Of a stretch of 64,000 bases of DNA, positions 8,721 to 17,858 are shown piece by piece; position 1 is the first letter of the stretch, and every line of letters begins with the position of its first letter. This DNA comes from Prolixibacteraceae bacterium. GTDB taxonomy: Bacteria > Bacteroidota > Bacteroidia > Bacteroidales > Prolixibacteraceae. Location: assembly GCA_025355875.1 (NCBI GenBank), contig JANXYV010000115.1, positions 1 through 64,000 of the forward strand, given 5' to 3'. A model generated the notes under the pieces. That model ran no database searches. It was not told where the DNA came from and worked only from the letters and a program-made list of their open reading frames with translations. The position numbers and the translations under genes were made by a program.

Positions 8721-9425
8721 ATGAGAAGTTCAATTAAACGACCGGCAGACGACGAATGCGATTTAAGTGGGTTTCAATTATTCAAGAAACTAAGCGAGCA
8801 GGAAATCGCCCAACTCAATTACGACAAAACATGTTCGTTATATAAAAAAGGAAGTATCATTTACCGTGAAGGAAGCCGTTTAACGGGTTTCTATTGCGTT
8901 ACGCGAGGCATTTTAAAGATATTCAAGACTGGTATCGACGGAAAAGAACAAATCATCCGTTTTGCCAAAAAGGGAGACATTATTGCTTATCGCTCGCTCC
9001 TGAGCCAGGAATTGGCATGCACCACAGCCAAGGTCATTGAAGAATCGGTGCTGAGCCACATTCCTTACCAAACGCTTCTCTATCTGATCCAGAATAACTG
9101 GCAGTTTTCTCACCACATGCTCCAGATTGTTTGCAAGGAATTGCGCGAAGCCAACGACTACATTACCGACATCGCCCAAAAAACAGTTCGTGAACGGCTT
9201 GCAGAGGTTTTGTTGCTCCTGAAGGAAAACTTTGAACTCGACAATGCCAACACCCTCCAGATTTCGCTCACCCGCGAAGAACTGGCCAACATGGTAGGAA
9301 CTGCCACCGAAAGCGTAATTCGCCTTCTTTCCGAATTTAAACAGGATAAACTGATCGATCTTCAGGGAAGAAGGATCATTTTCATCAATGTTCCTGGACT
9401 GACTAAAGTAGCGAATTTGTTGTAG
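8721..9425 (+). CDS. Crp/Fnr-family transcriptional regulator
   Basis: A 234-residue regulator with an N-terminal cyclic-nucleotide-binding-like domain (YKKGSIIYREGSRLTGFYCVTRG) and a C-terminal winged helix (LTREELANMVGTATESVIRLLSEF). The sensing domain has no Cys cluster of the FNR [4Fe-4S] type; a few scattered cysteines occur (e.g. EC near residue 13). The cAMP-contact RS/T pair is not evident, so the ligand is unclear. It is divergent from the osmC-araC operon. Confidence 0.92.
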   Translation: MRSSIKRPADDECDLSGFQLFKKLSEQEIAQLNYDKTCSLYKKGSIIYREGSRLTGFYCVTRGILKIFKTGIDGKEQIIRFAKKGDIIAYRSLLSQELACTTAKVIEESVLSHIPYQTLLYLIQNNWQFSHHMLQIVCKELREANDYITDIAQKTVRERLAEVLLLLKENFELDNANTLQISLTREELANMVGTATESVIRLLSEFKQDKLIDLQGRRIIFINVPGLTKVANLL

Positions 9426-9447
9426 CTGCAATCAAACTTTAGATATC

Positions 9448-9669
9448 ATGGAATTACAATACGTTTCTAACAAAAAAGGTCAAAAAAGTGCAGTTCAATT
9501 GCGCCTTAGAGATTGGAAAAAAAAAGAAAAAGACCTTGAGGAACTTGAACGTCTGAGAAACAAAAAATTGTTTTTGGCCGAACTGGCTGAAGTCATTGAA
9601 GAAATGAAGCAAATCAAGGAAGGTAAAATACAGGCTCGCAATGCCGAAGATTTTCTTAATGAACTTTAA
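9448..9669 (+). CDS. Antitoxin-like small protein of a RelE/HigB-type module
   Basis: A 73-residue, highly charged, helical protein (RLRDWKKKEKDLEELERLRNKK) of the kind paired with RelE-superfamily toxins in Bacteroidota. Its last 11 nt overlap the ATG of the frameshifted toxin gene, the usual antitoxin-toxin order and coupling. The gene is 23 bp downstream of the Crp/Fnr gene and may be co-transcribed with it. It remains open even though its partner is broken, so it may now be an orphan antitoxin. Confidence 0.7.
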   Translation: MELQYVSNKKGQKSAVQLRLRDWKKKEKDLEELERLRNKKLFLAELAEVIEEMKQIKEGKIQARNAEDFLNEL

Positions 9670-9986
9670 GGTAAAAACGATAAAGGTATTTGAACGACAG
9701 GCAAAACGCCTGATGAAAAAATTTCCTTCGTTAAAAAACAGAACTTGCCGTTATTATTCATGAGCTAAAGCAAAACCCGACCAAGGGTACAGAAATTGGA
9801 AAAAACAGTTTCAAAATCCGGCTTTCGAAAGCAAGTAAGGGAAAAGGAAAGTCAGGAGGAGCAAGGATAATAACACATCTTGTCTATATCGATGAGACAG
9901 TTTTTCTGCTTTCCATTTATAACAAAAGTGAAATTGAAAACCTTACTGACAAAGAAATTATCGAACTCATAAAACAGATACCATAG
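9659..9986 (+). pseudogene. Frameshifted RelE-superfamily toxin
   Basis: Starting at the ATG at 9659 the frame reads MNFKVKTIKVFERQAKRLMKK and stops after 34 codons. Deleting one A from the six-A run at 9733-9738 restores a single ~108-residue frame. It continues with LAVIIHELKQNPTKGTEIG, then ASKGKGKSGGARIITHLVYI and a stop at 9984-9986. The restored protein has the GKGKSGGAR.I..... pattern of RelE-type toxins. The break is a +1 indel in a homopolymer, so it could be real inactivation, a phase-variable switch or a sequencing error. Confidence 0.8.
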
Positions 9987-10021
9987 AAAGCGGTCGTTTC
10001 AATAGATGAAGCGACCGCTTT
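9987..10021. terminator. Bidirectional terminator hairpin
   Basis: A perfect 10-bp stem (AAAGCGGTCG / CGACCGCTTT), extendable by four further pairs around a 7-nt loop. It starts immediately after the toxin pseudogene stop and lies between convergent genes, with A/T-rich flanks on both sides. Confidence 0.8.
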
Positions 10022-10047
10022 AAATTTTCTTTCCCTTTTTCCTGAAT

Positions 10048-11721
10048 TTATTCCACAAACTGTTTCGCATAGTATTTGGCGGTCAGTTTTTCGCCGGTGG
10101 CTTTTTCGATCATCCCATTCCATGAATAGCGGGCACCTGGAATAAATATTTGTTCTTTCAGGTAGTTACCCACTGCCTTTTCACCAACCAGCGACCGGTT
10201 TTTAGTAACCTTGGTCGTGATGTAATTGTAGATTTGTGAGGCAAGAAGGTCTCCCAGAAGGTAATTGTGATAGTAGCACGGATAGAGCGCTATATGGATT
10301 TTAGTCGCCCAGTCAGGCATGTTACGGCCTTCAGGCTTCTTTATCATCTGGTATTTCTCCACCATGTTCCACCACAACTGATTCAGATCCTGATCCGGAT
10401 TTTCATACATCGATTTTTCGAATCGGTACATCACCTGAGCCCAGCGGCTGAATACCATCATCTGAAGACGGAGTGACTTTCGGCAATCTTCAGCAATTTT
10501 TCCACTTTCTTTGGCATCAATGATTGCCATATTCTGCATCCATAGGGGATTGATAGCCATCCGGCCAAACATGTTCGCAATGGCTTCGGTGGTAAAAGTA
10601 TGGGCTGCATCACGAAGTGTGAACGGCAGGTTCATGTCGTTGTAATACGAATAAACGCCATGTCCCAATTCGTGAAGGATGGTGTTCATCCAGTAGGAGT
10701 CGGGCCGGATATTATCCAGCGTACGAACATCACCAGAACGATCGATATCGGTGCAGAAAGCGTGCTGGTTTTTACCGGGTTTTTCGTATAGGTCGCTTTT
10801 TGCCAGAATCGCGTCAACGGGCAGACCAATGCCACTATAGAAGGCTGAAACAAGTTTAACCGGATCCTGATTTTTGTAATACTGGTCAACATTCGAAGGA
10901 TAAATTTCAGGAGCTTCCTGAAAAAACCGGCCCTGGTAGTGCCAGGGCTGAAGTTCGCTGGTTTTAATTCTAAACCGTTTGGCAAAATATTCATCAATTT
11001 GACCTTTCAATTGGGCAAAATTTGCTCTTGTCAGGTTATCAAGTTCATCGAAAGTAGCAGTGACTTCGGCAGGATCCTGTCCTGACAGTTTCAGGCTCAT
11101 TTCATGATAATTACTGAATCCCAGATTCTTTGCAATGAGGTTCCGGTGTTTGACCAGTTGAATAATTTCATCGGCAACTGTCGGGCCGAGCTGTTTATGA
11201 GCCTCCCACGCGGCCTGAAGCTCTGCACTTGATTTTGAATTCTTAAGAATATCTTCAACCTGATTGTCGGAGAGAACCTTTTCATTCACTTTTACCCTGA
11301 AGTTGAGGTATTTTTTGTTGATTTCAGTTTCCATCCTGAGTTTTTGGGAAATCAGGATGGTATCAACCTGTTTTCCCAGGTATGAATCGTATATCAGATC
11401 CAATTGCCGAAGAAGAATCGGATCTTTTACAGCATTCGATTCCTTGATTTCTTTCAGTTCGGCAAAAGCTTTTTTGTCGGTGTAGTATTTATCGAATTTG
11501 AAGGCAGCTTGTTCGCTCTTCGCCAGATCGGCGTCCGTACCGGTGATATTGGCATTCCACGAAGTAATCGCTGATTCCTTATAAAGCGGAATGACTTTAG
11601 CATCATATTCAGTAAGAAACTCTTTCAGGCGGCTTTCCATTTTTTCCTGTTTGGTTGCACACGACATCAGTAAAGTGAGGGTCAATCCCGATACGACAAT
11701 TGGGTTTAATTTTTTTTTCAT
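10048..11721 (-). CDS. M2-like zinc metallopeptidase lipoprotein
   Basis: A 557-residue zinc peptidase related to the angiotensin-converting enzyme (M2) family, with some resemblance to M3. The N-terminus is a lipoprotein signal (TLTLLMSCATKQ). The ACE-like opening FLTEYDAKVIPLYKESAITSWNANIT follows. The zinc site is TILHELGHGVYSYYND (HExxH, ~residue 350), with the downstream AHTFTTEAIANMFG providing the third Glu ligand. The ATG at 11721 (MKKKLNPIVV) is preferred to the longer track start. It probably trims peptides in the periplasm from the C-terminal end; the substrate is unknown. Confidence 0.85.
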   Translation of the reverse strand: MKKKLNPIVVSGLTLTLLMSCATKQEKMESRLKEFLTEYDAKVIPLYKESAITSWNANITGTDADLAKSEQAAFKFDKYYTDKKAFAELKEIKESNAVKDPILLRQLDLIYDSYLGKQVDTILISQKLRMETEINKKYLNFRVKVNEKVLSDNQVEDILKNSKSSAELQAAWEAHKQLGPTVADEIIQLVKHRNLIAKNLGFSNYHEMSLKLSGQDPAEVTATFDELDNLTRANFAQLKGQIDEYFAKRFRIKTSELQPWHYQGRFFQEAPEIYPSNVDQYYKNQDPVKLVSAFYSGIGLPVDAILAKSDLYEKPGKNQHAFCTDIDRSGDVRTLDNIRPDSYWMNTILHELGHGVYSYYNDMNLPFTLRDAAHTFTTEAIANMFGRMAINPLWMQNMAIIDAKESGKIAEDCRKSLRLQMMVFSRWAQVMYRFEKSMYENPDQDLNQLWWNMVEKYQMIKKPEGRNMPDWATKIHIALYPCYYHNYLLGDLLASQIYNYITTKVTKNRSLVGEKAVGNYLKEQIFIPGARYSWNGMIEKATGEKLTAKYYAKQFVE

Positions 11722-11788
11722 GGTTTTTAAATTTTGACAGTCACGAAGATAATAAAATACCATTCATTTTAAGGCAACCCACGCGGCA

Positions 11789-13015
11789 TTATCGGGCAAT
11801 CCAGTCTTCCGGATCCTGCTTCATGTTTTCCTTCCAAATCTGGAATTTCAGCACAGTTTTATCGTCTTCGCCCACATCAGTCCCGATAGTCCCGATGGTC
11901 TGCTTGATCGAAACTTTATCCCCTGATTTGACTTGTACATTCACCAGGTTGGAATATACGGTCAGGTATTTACCATGCCGGATGATTACCGCATAATTTC
12001 CTCCGGAAACCATGAAAACCCGGCTCACTTCGCCGGCGAAAACCGAGCGGGCACTGGCTCCCTGTGCAGTTGAGATATCAACCCCATTGTTTTTTACCTG
12101 GATGTTTTTCAGGACCGGATGTTCGTGCACCCCAAAATGATCGGTGATCACTCCCCTTTCGACCGGCCAGGGCAGGTGGTGTTTGTTTTGCTCAAACTGC
12201 CCTGAAGCGATCTTTTCTTCCGGAGTCATCTCGTATTTTACGGTACCACTAGGTTTGCCCGTTTGTTTTTCTTTTTCTTTCGCCCTTTCCATCGATTTTC
12301 GAACTTCCTCATCGATGATTTTTTGAATCTCACGACTCAATTGCGCGTCGATTTGCTGCTGCTCACGGAGTTTCTTCTCGAATTCCTTTTGTTTCTGCTG
12401 AAGAGTGGTCAGCACTTTTCCCTGTTGTTTTTTCTCTGTGTTCAGTTTATCCGCTTCCTGTTTTTTAGCCTGAAGCAGGGTTTCCTTCTCGGTTCGTTGC
12501 ACCTGCAATCGTCCAACTTTTGCCTGAATCAGGTCGCGAATCCACTGAATCAGTTCAGCCTGTTTCTTTCGGTATTCGGTATATTGCCTCAAATACATCA
12601 GTCGTTTATAAGCCTGGTTAAAGCTGTTCGACGAGAGCACGAATAACAGCTTGCTGTAATTGGTTGGATTTTTCTGAGCAAACTGGATCATACCTGCATA
12701 TTCCTTTTTCAGCTGTTCCAGATCGGAATTCAACGAACTGACCAACCAGGCATTCTGGTCGATAAAGTCGGCCAAAACGCCCACTTCAGAATTAATTCCG
12801 GTAATCAGGTTGGTGCGGAGCTCAATTTGTTTATTCAGGATTTTGTATTTGCTCAGGGTTTGCTTTTCCGATTTTTTGGCGTCTTCCAGGAGCTTGGTAG
12901 TGTATTTGATCTGCTCGTTGGTTTTCTCCTTCTTTTTGCGCAATTCATCGAGCGACTGAGCTTCCAAGAGCACGGTCAATCCGAAGAAAAAAGCAAGGAG
13001 TAAAACGAATCGCAT
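11789..13015 (-). CDS. EnvC-like murein hydrolase activator with degenerate M23 domain
   Basis: A 408-residue exported protein with a signal peptide (LLLAFFFGLTVLLEA), a long coiled coil over residues ~20-260 and a C-terminal LytM/M23 domain. The active-site residues look degenerate: NNGVDI replaces the HxxxD motif and TVYSNL replaces YxHL. This is the pattern of EnvC, which activates amidases rather than cutting peptidoglycan itself. It is the last gene of a dut-TPR-DUF4292-envC operon, 1 bp after the DUF4292 gene. It likely acts in septal peptidoglycan splitting. Confidence 0.88.
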   Translation of the reverse strand: MRFVLLLAFFFGLTVLLEAQSLDELRKKKEKTNEQIKYTTKLLEDAKKSEKQTLSKYKILNKQIELRTNLITGINSEVGVLADFIDQNAWLVSSLNSDLEQLKKEYAGMIQFAQKNPTNYSKLLFVLSSNSFNQAYKRLMYLRQYTEYRKKQAELIQWIRDLIQAKVGRLQVQRTEKETLLQAKKQEADKLNTEKKQQGKVLTTLQQKQKEFEKKLREQQQIDAQLSREIQKIIDEEVRKSMERAKEKEKQTGKPSGTVKYEMTPEEKIASGQFEQNKHHLPWPVERGVITDHFGVHEHPVLKNIQVKNNGVDISTAQGASARSVFAGEVSRVFMVSGGNYAVIIRHGKYLTVYSNLVNVQVKSGDKVSIKQTIGTIGTDVGEDDKTVLKFQIWKENMKQDPEDWIAR

Positions 13016-13016
13016 C

Positions 13017-13898
13017 CTAATTGGTATTTATCCGCGTATATTTTTCGGGAACTTTAAAACGTATTTCATTATCGGTATCCATCGAAAACCCGGAGAGTTT
13101 CACATTCAGTTGAATATAATTTTCTGGATTTGAAAAATAAAGATTGATTTCGCCCGGATACAGTTGTTTGTCAATGGCCTGGTAATCCGAGAAATCTATG
13201 TTCAGTTTTCTGGAGTTTACCGCATCGTCCATCTTAATTTTCCGGATTTTGTAGGTTTCAGGATCCACATAAACCGATTGATTTACAGGCGAACCGGCCA
13301 CAACCTGTTGTGATTTCCGGGAGGATTTTCTCAATCCCTCGCGGTGGTTTGCCCTTTTTGCCTTCAACCTGGTAACCGATTCTAAAACATACATTCCTGA
13401 ATCGATCCGGGTGGTATATTCACTGCCTTCCGGATCCTTTTTTTCATCCCGAAGCGAAAAAATGTTGGTCGAAATAATGGCATTGATGGTTTTGAAATCC
13501 AGATCCATTTCGAGCCAGGAACTCAGATAACTGTAGTCGTCGAGAAAATACGTTTTATCAAGGTAATTGATGAATTTTATGCTGTCCGGGGTGAGCCAGA
13601 CCCGCCCAACCGGAATGTTTAATTTCGTAAGCATCACCGTGATCCGTTTGTCTTTTTCGGCCAGAATGCTTGCTTTGAACGAGGTTTTGGATTTCCCGTT
13701 ATCGAACTGGCAGGAGATTCTTTTGATCGCCAGATGCGTGTAATCAAATTTATTGTTTTCAATATTCCGAATCAGTTTCCCGGAGGTGATTGGTTTCGCT
13801 GTTGAACTTGTTGTAACAACCCGAGTAGTATGGCATGAGGACAAACCAAGCAAAACCAGGCACCCGATTCCCCAAACTAATTTTCTAATTCCAAACAT
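13017..13898 (-). CDS. DUF4292 outer-envelope lipoprotein
   Basis: A 293-residue lipoprotein with signal LVWGIGCLVLLGLSSCHTT and lipobox cysteine at about residue 22. The remainder is beta-rich and matches the DUF4292 pattern known from Bacteroidota, a fold reminiscent of the LolA/LolB carrier family. A basic linker (KRANHREGLRKSSRKS) sits mid-protein. It lies between the TPR lipoprotein and EnvC genes in a conserved-looking operon, which points to envelope assembly. The exact function is unknown. Confidence 0.85.
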   Translation of the reverse strand: MFGIRKLVWGIGCLVLLGLSSCHTTRVVTTSSTAKPITSGKLIRNIENNKFDYTHLAIKRISCQFDNGKSKTSFKASILAEKDKRITVMLTKLNIPVGRVWLTPDSIKFINYLDKTYFLDDYSYLSSWLEMDLDFKTINAIISTNIFSLRDEKKDPEGSEYTTRIDSGMYVLESVTRLKAKRANHREGLRKSSRKSQQVVAGSPVNQSVYVDPETYKIRKIKMDDAVNSRKLNIDFSDYQAIDKQLYPGEINLYFSNPENYIQLNVKLSGFSMDTDNEIRFKVPEKYTRINTN

Positions 13899-13913
13899 TC
13901 TTATTCCCTTATG

Positions 13914-15668
13914 TTATTTATCGAGGTAACGCTGCTGCTTGATTTTTTCGCTTATAAATTTGGTGGTATCACCAATTTTTTCGGCCTTTTTCCATTGTTC
14001 CAAGGCTGGTTCCTTGTCGCCAAGCATAAACAAAATGTCGCCATAATGTTCCACAATGGTTCCATTTTTATCGCCTCCGTTTTTGATGGCCGTTTCCATG
14101 TAAAATTTTGCCAGCGTGTAATTTTGTCGCATAAACAAAACCCAGGCATAGGTGTCCAGATAAGTTGGGTTATCAGGATTGGCGCGGACCGCTTTACTTC
14201 CTAATTCCTCCGCCTTGTCGAGTTTTTCATTCCGGAGGGAAAGGTAATAGGCATAATTGTTCATGGCCAGCCAGTTCTCCGGATCAAGGCTGATTACCTT
14301 GTCGAAGGCTTTGAACGCTTCTTCCACCTTGCCCATTTTATAATTGGCTTCGGCACGGTAAAGATCGAATTGTATTTTCAGGGGAATATTATCCAACAAA
14401 TACGGTTCGCCTTCGTCGAGGATTTCGATGGCCTCGGAAAACTTTTCGAGCTGCAAACAGGCAACCGCTTTCAAACCGTATAAAACCGGTTGGTTGGGAA
14501 ACAGCTCTATCGCTTTTTCGGCATCGGTATAGATGCTTTTAAAATCGAGCAAATCGTTGCTGACCAAAAGTAAGCGCTCCCAAATAAGGTAGTTGTCCTT
14601 GTTGGTTTCAAGTACTTTGCGAAGTTGTTCGCGGGCTTCAGCCAACTTACCCTTACTGATCAGATATTCGGCATAAACGGTAAAAACCCGGTAATCGTCG
14701 GAATTCGTCCGGACCAGGATGTTAACCAGTTCATTGATCTGATCTTCGGTAAAGAATGGTTTATCCGGCTCAGAGTTTATCATGACGTAATACTGGATTT
14801 TGGTTTCCACATCGACGGTTCTATTCTGAAAGCCTTTTTTGATGTATTCCCATGCCTTTTCCTTGTCTTCCTTCTGGCGATAATACGAAGTCAGCGAAAA
14901 CAGAACAAACCCATTATCCGGATCGATTTCAAGAATTTTATTGTAGTTTTTCAGAGCATTCACATCATCTTTTTCCGAAAGGTAATAATCGGCCAGAAGC
15001 CCATAGTAGTGTGCTTCTTTTGGATTCGAATCAATCAGTTTCTGAAGTTCGTCCATCGCTTCCTTTTTCTTTCCCTGAACCTGATAAATCTGCTGTTTTT
15101 CGACCGAAATCTGGTCGTTTATGCCAACTCTCTTTTCCAGTTGATTGTAAGCTTCGATAGCTTCGTCATATTTTTTGGCCGACGAAAGCATGGCGGCATT
15201 CATGTACAGGTATTCCAGGTTTTCGGGGTCTTTGCCATGCAGCTGCCCATAGACTTCAGCCGCTTTTTCGTATTGTTTTCCTTGCTGATAAATCTGGACC
15301 AACAGCAATTTATACCATTTGTTATCGGGTTCAAGGCTGATTGCTTTTTCGAGCAATAGTGACGAACTGGTCTGGTCGCCGTTGCCGCTGTGGATTTTGG
15401 CCAGTTCGAACATGGCCGATGACGAATTTGGATTGATTTCAAGGCATTTCGAGAAAAGGGTCAAGGCAGCTTTCTGATTGCCGATCATCTTTTGTTTTAA
15501 TGCTTCAATAAACGTGTATTCAAATTCATTTCTATTGTCATCCGAAAGTGGTGTTTCTTTGGATTCAGTTTTTGCGGAAACAACCGACTTGGTTTGTTTG
15601 CCGGTGGTTCCGCACGAAGCGACCAAAATTAAAATTACAAGCAGATAGATTATTTCTCTTTTCTTCAT
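13914..15668 (-). CDS. Tetratricopeptide repeat lipoprotein
   Basis: A 584-residue lipoprotein (signal LVILILVASCGTTG) made almost wholly of tetratricopeptide repeats, roughly a dozen. Examples are ALTLFSKCLEINPNSSSAMF, YEKAAEVYGQLHGKDPENLEYLYMNAA in part, and AFKAFDKVISLDPENWLAMN. Such proteins act as periplasmic docking scaffolds. It begins 5 bp after dut and is followed by DUF4292 and envC, so it probably helps organise an envelope or cell division complex. The partner is not known. Confidence 0.9.
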   Translation of the reverse strand: MKKREIIYLLVILILVASCGTTGKQTKSVVSAKTESKETPLSDDNRNEFEYTFIEALKQKMIGNQKAALTLFSKCLEINPNSSSAMFELAKIHSGNGDQTSSSLLLEKAISLEPDNKWYKLLLVQIYQQGKQYEKAAEVYGQLHGKDPENLEYLYMNAAMLSSAKKYDEAIEAYNQLEKRVGINDQISVEKQQIYQVQGKKKEAMDELQKLIDSNPKEAHYYGLLADYYLSEKDDVNALKNYNKILEIDPDNGFVLFSLTSYYRQKEDKEKAWEYIKKGFQNRTVDVETKIQYYVMINSEPDKPFFTEDQINELVNILVRTNSDDYRVFTVYAEYLISKGKLAEAREQLRKVLETNKDNYLIWERLLLVSNDLLDFKSIYTDAEKAIELFPNQPVLYGLKAVACLQLEKFSEAIEILDEGEPYLLDNIPLKIQFDLYRAEANYKMGKVEEAFKAFDKVISLDPENWLAMNNYAYYLSLRNEKLDKAEELGSKAVRANPDNPTYLDTYAWVLFMRQNYTLAKFYMETAIKNGGDKNGTIVEHYGDILFMLGDKEPALEQWKKAEKIGDTTKFISEKIKQQRYLDK

Positions 15669-15673
15669 CCTTT

Positions 15674-16108
15674 TTACTTTTTTCCGGTATGCCCAAAACC
15701 GCCGGCACCTCGTTCTGTTTCTTCCAATAATTCAACTTCGTTCCAACCTATGTGTTCATGACTGGCAATTACCATCTGGCAGATACGCTCGCCATGCTGA
15801 ATAACAAATTCTTCGTTTGAAAGGTTAATCAGGATAATTCCAATTTCGCCCCGGTAATCGGCATCAATGGTTCCCGGTGTGTTTAACACCGTGATTCCTT
15901 TTTTCAATGCCAGTCCGCTGCGAGGCCTGATCTGCGCTTCATAACACACAGGCAATTCGATAAACAAACCAGTAGGTACCAAAACCCGTTCCAGTGGTTT
16001 TAAGGTGATCGGATCAGAAATATTGGCCCGCAAATCCATACCTGCAGAGTGGATTGTACTATATTCCGGTAATGGATTGCCGGATTGATTAACTATTTTT
16101 ACGATCAT
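15674..16108 (-). CDS. dut: dUTP diphosphatase
   Basis: A 144-residue trimeric dUTPase that hydrolyses dUTP to dUMP and pyrophosphate, keeping uracil out of DNA and supplying dTMP synthesis. All five motifs are readable: [38 protein letters not shown] and [10 protein letters not shown]. In the last the usual S of GFGSTG is H. It is the first gene of the dut-TPR-DUF4292-envC operon. Confidence 0.97.
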   Translation of the reverse strand: MIVKIVNQSGNPLPEYSTIHSAGMDLRANISDPITLKPLERVLVPTGLFIELPVCYEAQIRPRSGLALKKGITVLNTPGTIDADYRGEIGIILINLSNEEFVIQHGERICQMVIASHEHIGWNEVELLEETERGAGGFGHTGKK

Positions 16109-16275
16109 TTGAAGTTTATTTTTTTACAAGCCGCTAAGATATGGATTTATAGTAGGAAAGAAATACTTAAAGTTTTCACATTAACATTATTTAGCAGCTT
16201 GAACCACAATCAGGCAAAAAGGAAAAAGGAAAAAACAATCTAAAAAGAACCTTGATATTGCGCGATTTAGGAATT

Positions 16276-17406
16276 TTACTTCACCACCATGAAATCCTCC
16301 ATGATATGATCGGATATAAATAATCCACTCTGACTTAAACTAACTGTTCCTGAAAGATAACTGATGTTTCCGGCCTGTAAATATTTATCCTTTGTATTCT
16401 GAAAATGAGCAAAATACGGTTCTGAGAACCGGCTGCGGATGTATTCTTCCCGGATTCCCCAGATAGTTCGCAAACCGGTAATGATAGAATCGTTATACCG
16501 GTCCTGTTCGCTCAGAATTTCGGTTTCGGAGTAGGTTTCACCATTTTCCAAACCATTCAGATAGCTCGGAATGGAGGATACATTCCAGCGTCGGCTATTC
16601 AAATCGAACGAATGTGCCGAAGGTCCAAATCCAAGGTATTTCCGGCCTTTCCAATAGGATGAATTGTGCCTGGAATACATTCCCGCCTTACAAAAATTGG
16701 AAATCTCGTAATGTTCAAACCCGGCCTCCTTCAATATCCTGATCAGGATTTCGAATTGCTGAACACTCAACTCATCGGGCAACTCCTTCAGAATCCCTTT
16801 TTTTAGTTGATCATAAAAGACGGTGCCTTCATGATAAGTCAGATGGTAAGCCGAAATATGCTGTACATCCAATTCAACGGCTATGCGCACATTTCGCTCC
16901 CATTCCTGGATGGTTTGGTTGGGCAAACCATAAATCAGGTCGATACTAAGGTTCGAAAAACCGGCATTCTTCGCCCATTTTATCGATTGTATTGCCTGCA
17001 TCACTCCATGACGACGGTTCATCAGTTTTAAGTCAGTTTCAGAAAATGACTGAATACCGATGCTCAGACGGTTAAATCCAATCTCTTTCCATGCCGAAAG
17101 AATGGACTGGTTTAAATCGTCGGGATTAGCTTCCATGGTTATTTCGGCATCCGGAGAAACCAGATAGTTTTGACGAATGGTTTCAAGAAGTTCTTTCAGT
17201 TCGCCAAGAAGCAGGGTAGAAGGAGTTCCTCCACCCAAATAGATCGTGTTTATTTCTTCGGAAGAAAGTTCGGATGAACGGATTTCAATTTCATGGTTCA
17301 GGCTGGCGAGCAATCTGTTTTTTAGTCCGAAATCAGTTGATTTGAAAAAATCGCAATAATGGCAACGCTTCCGGCAAAAAGGAATGTGAATATATATCCC
17401 GGCCAT
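16276..17406 (-). CDS. hemW: HemW, radical SAM heme chaperone
   Basis: A 376-residue radical SAM protein with the cluster motif PFCRKRCHYCDF (CxxxCxxC) within the first 25 residues and the HemW signatures YLGGGTPSTL, MEANPDD and LSIGIQSF. HemW binds and transfers heme and was long misnamed as coproporphyrinogen III oxidase. It probably delivers heme to respiratory enzymes. It follows the Rrf2 regulator gene by 5 bp, with the LutB-like gene just before that, so the three likely form an operon. Confidence 0.93.
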   Translation of the reverse strand: MAGIYIHIPFCRKRCHYCDFFKSTDFGLKNRLLASLNHEIEIRSSELSSEEINTIYLGGGTPSTLLLGELKELLETIRQNYLVSPDAEITMEANPDDLNQSILSAWKEIGFNRLSIGIQSFSETDLKLMNRRHGVMQAIQSIKWAKNAGFSNLSIDLIYGLPNQTIQEWERNVRIAVELDVQHISAYHLTYHEGTVFYDQLKKGILKELPDELSVQQFEILIRILKEAGFEHYEISNFCKAGMYSRHNSSYWKGRKYLGFGPSAHSFDLNSRRWNVSSIPSYLNGLENGETYSETEILSEQDRYNDSIITGLRTIWGIREEYIRSRFSEPYFAHFQNTKDKYLQAGNISYLSGTVSLSQSGLFISDHIMEDFMVVK

Positions 17407-17411
17407 GAAAA

Positions 17412-17855
17412 TTAAAGCATTATCAAATCCTCGATACCTTCCATATCGTTGGTGATTCCTGCAATAGTGGTTTTCTGATAGAACTGATGCAGCTGCGCAC
17501 GAATTGGGCCAAATTGTTTATGAATTGGACAAGGTTTTCCGCTAAGCGCATGGGAGGCACATGGTTGTAGGCCTATCAGGCAATTATTGAAGAAATCTTC
17601 TCCATCCACAATTTTCACGATATCGTAGAGTGAAATATCTTCGGCCTTTTTACCCAGTCCAAATCCTCCATTCGGACCTTTGGTTGAAACCAAAATCTTC
17701 TGCTTCACCATATTCTGAAGTATTTTCCCTAAAAATGGAGTGGGAATGGTCAAGTCAGAAGAAATTTTCTTAATACCAATTCTGGTTCCGTCGGAAGAAT
17801 TTTTTCCGAGATAAATGAGCGCCCGGATGGCATATTTACAAGTATTGGATAGCAT
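17412..17855 (-). CDS. Rrf2-family iron-sulfur transcriptional regulator
   Basis: A 147-residue Rrf2/IscR-type regulator. The winged helix is at the N-terminus (YAIRALIYLGKN, IPTPFLGKILQNM). Three cysteines lie in NNCLIGLQPCASHALSGKPC, spaced as in [2Fe-2S]-binding members. It probably senses iron-sulfur, redox or nitric oxide state. It sits between the LutB-like gene (3 bp) and hemW (5 bp), so it may regulate its own operon. Confidence 0.9.
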   Translation of the reverse strand: MLSNTCKYAIRALIYLGKNSSDGTRIGIKKISSDLTIPTPFLGKILQNMVKQKILVSTKGPNGGFGLGKKAEDISLYDIVKIVDGEDFFNNCLIGLQPCASHALSGKPCPIHKQFGPIRAQLHQFYQKTTIAGITNDMEGIEDLIML

Positions 17856-17858
17856 AGT

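Noticed and set aside
11789-13015. Active M23 endopeptidase
   Set aside because: The metal-binding histidines are replaced by Asn at both motifs, so an activator role is better supported.
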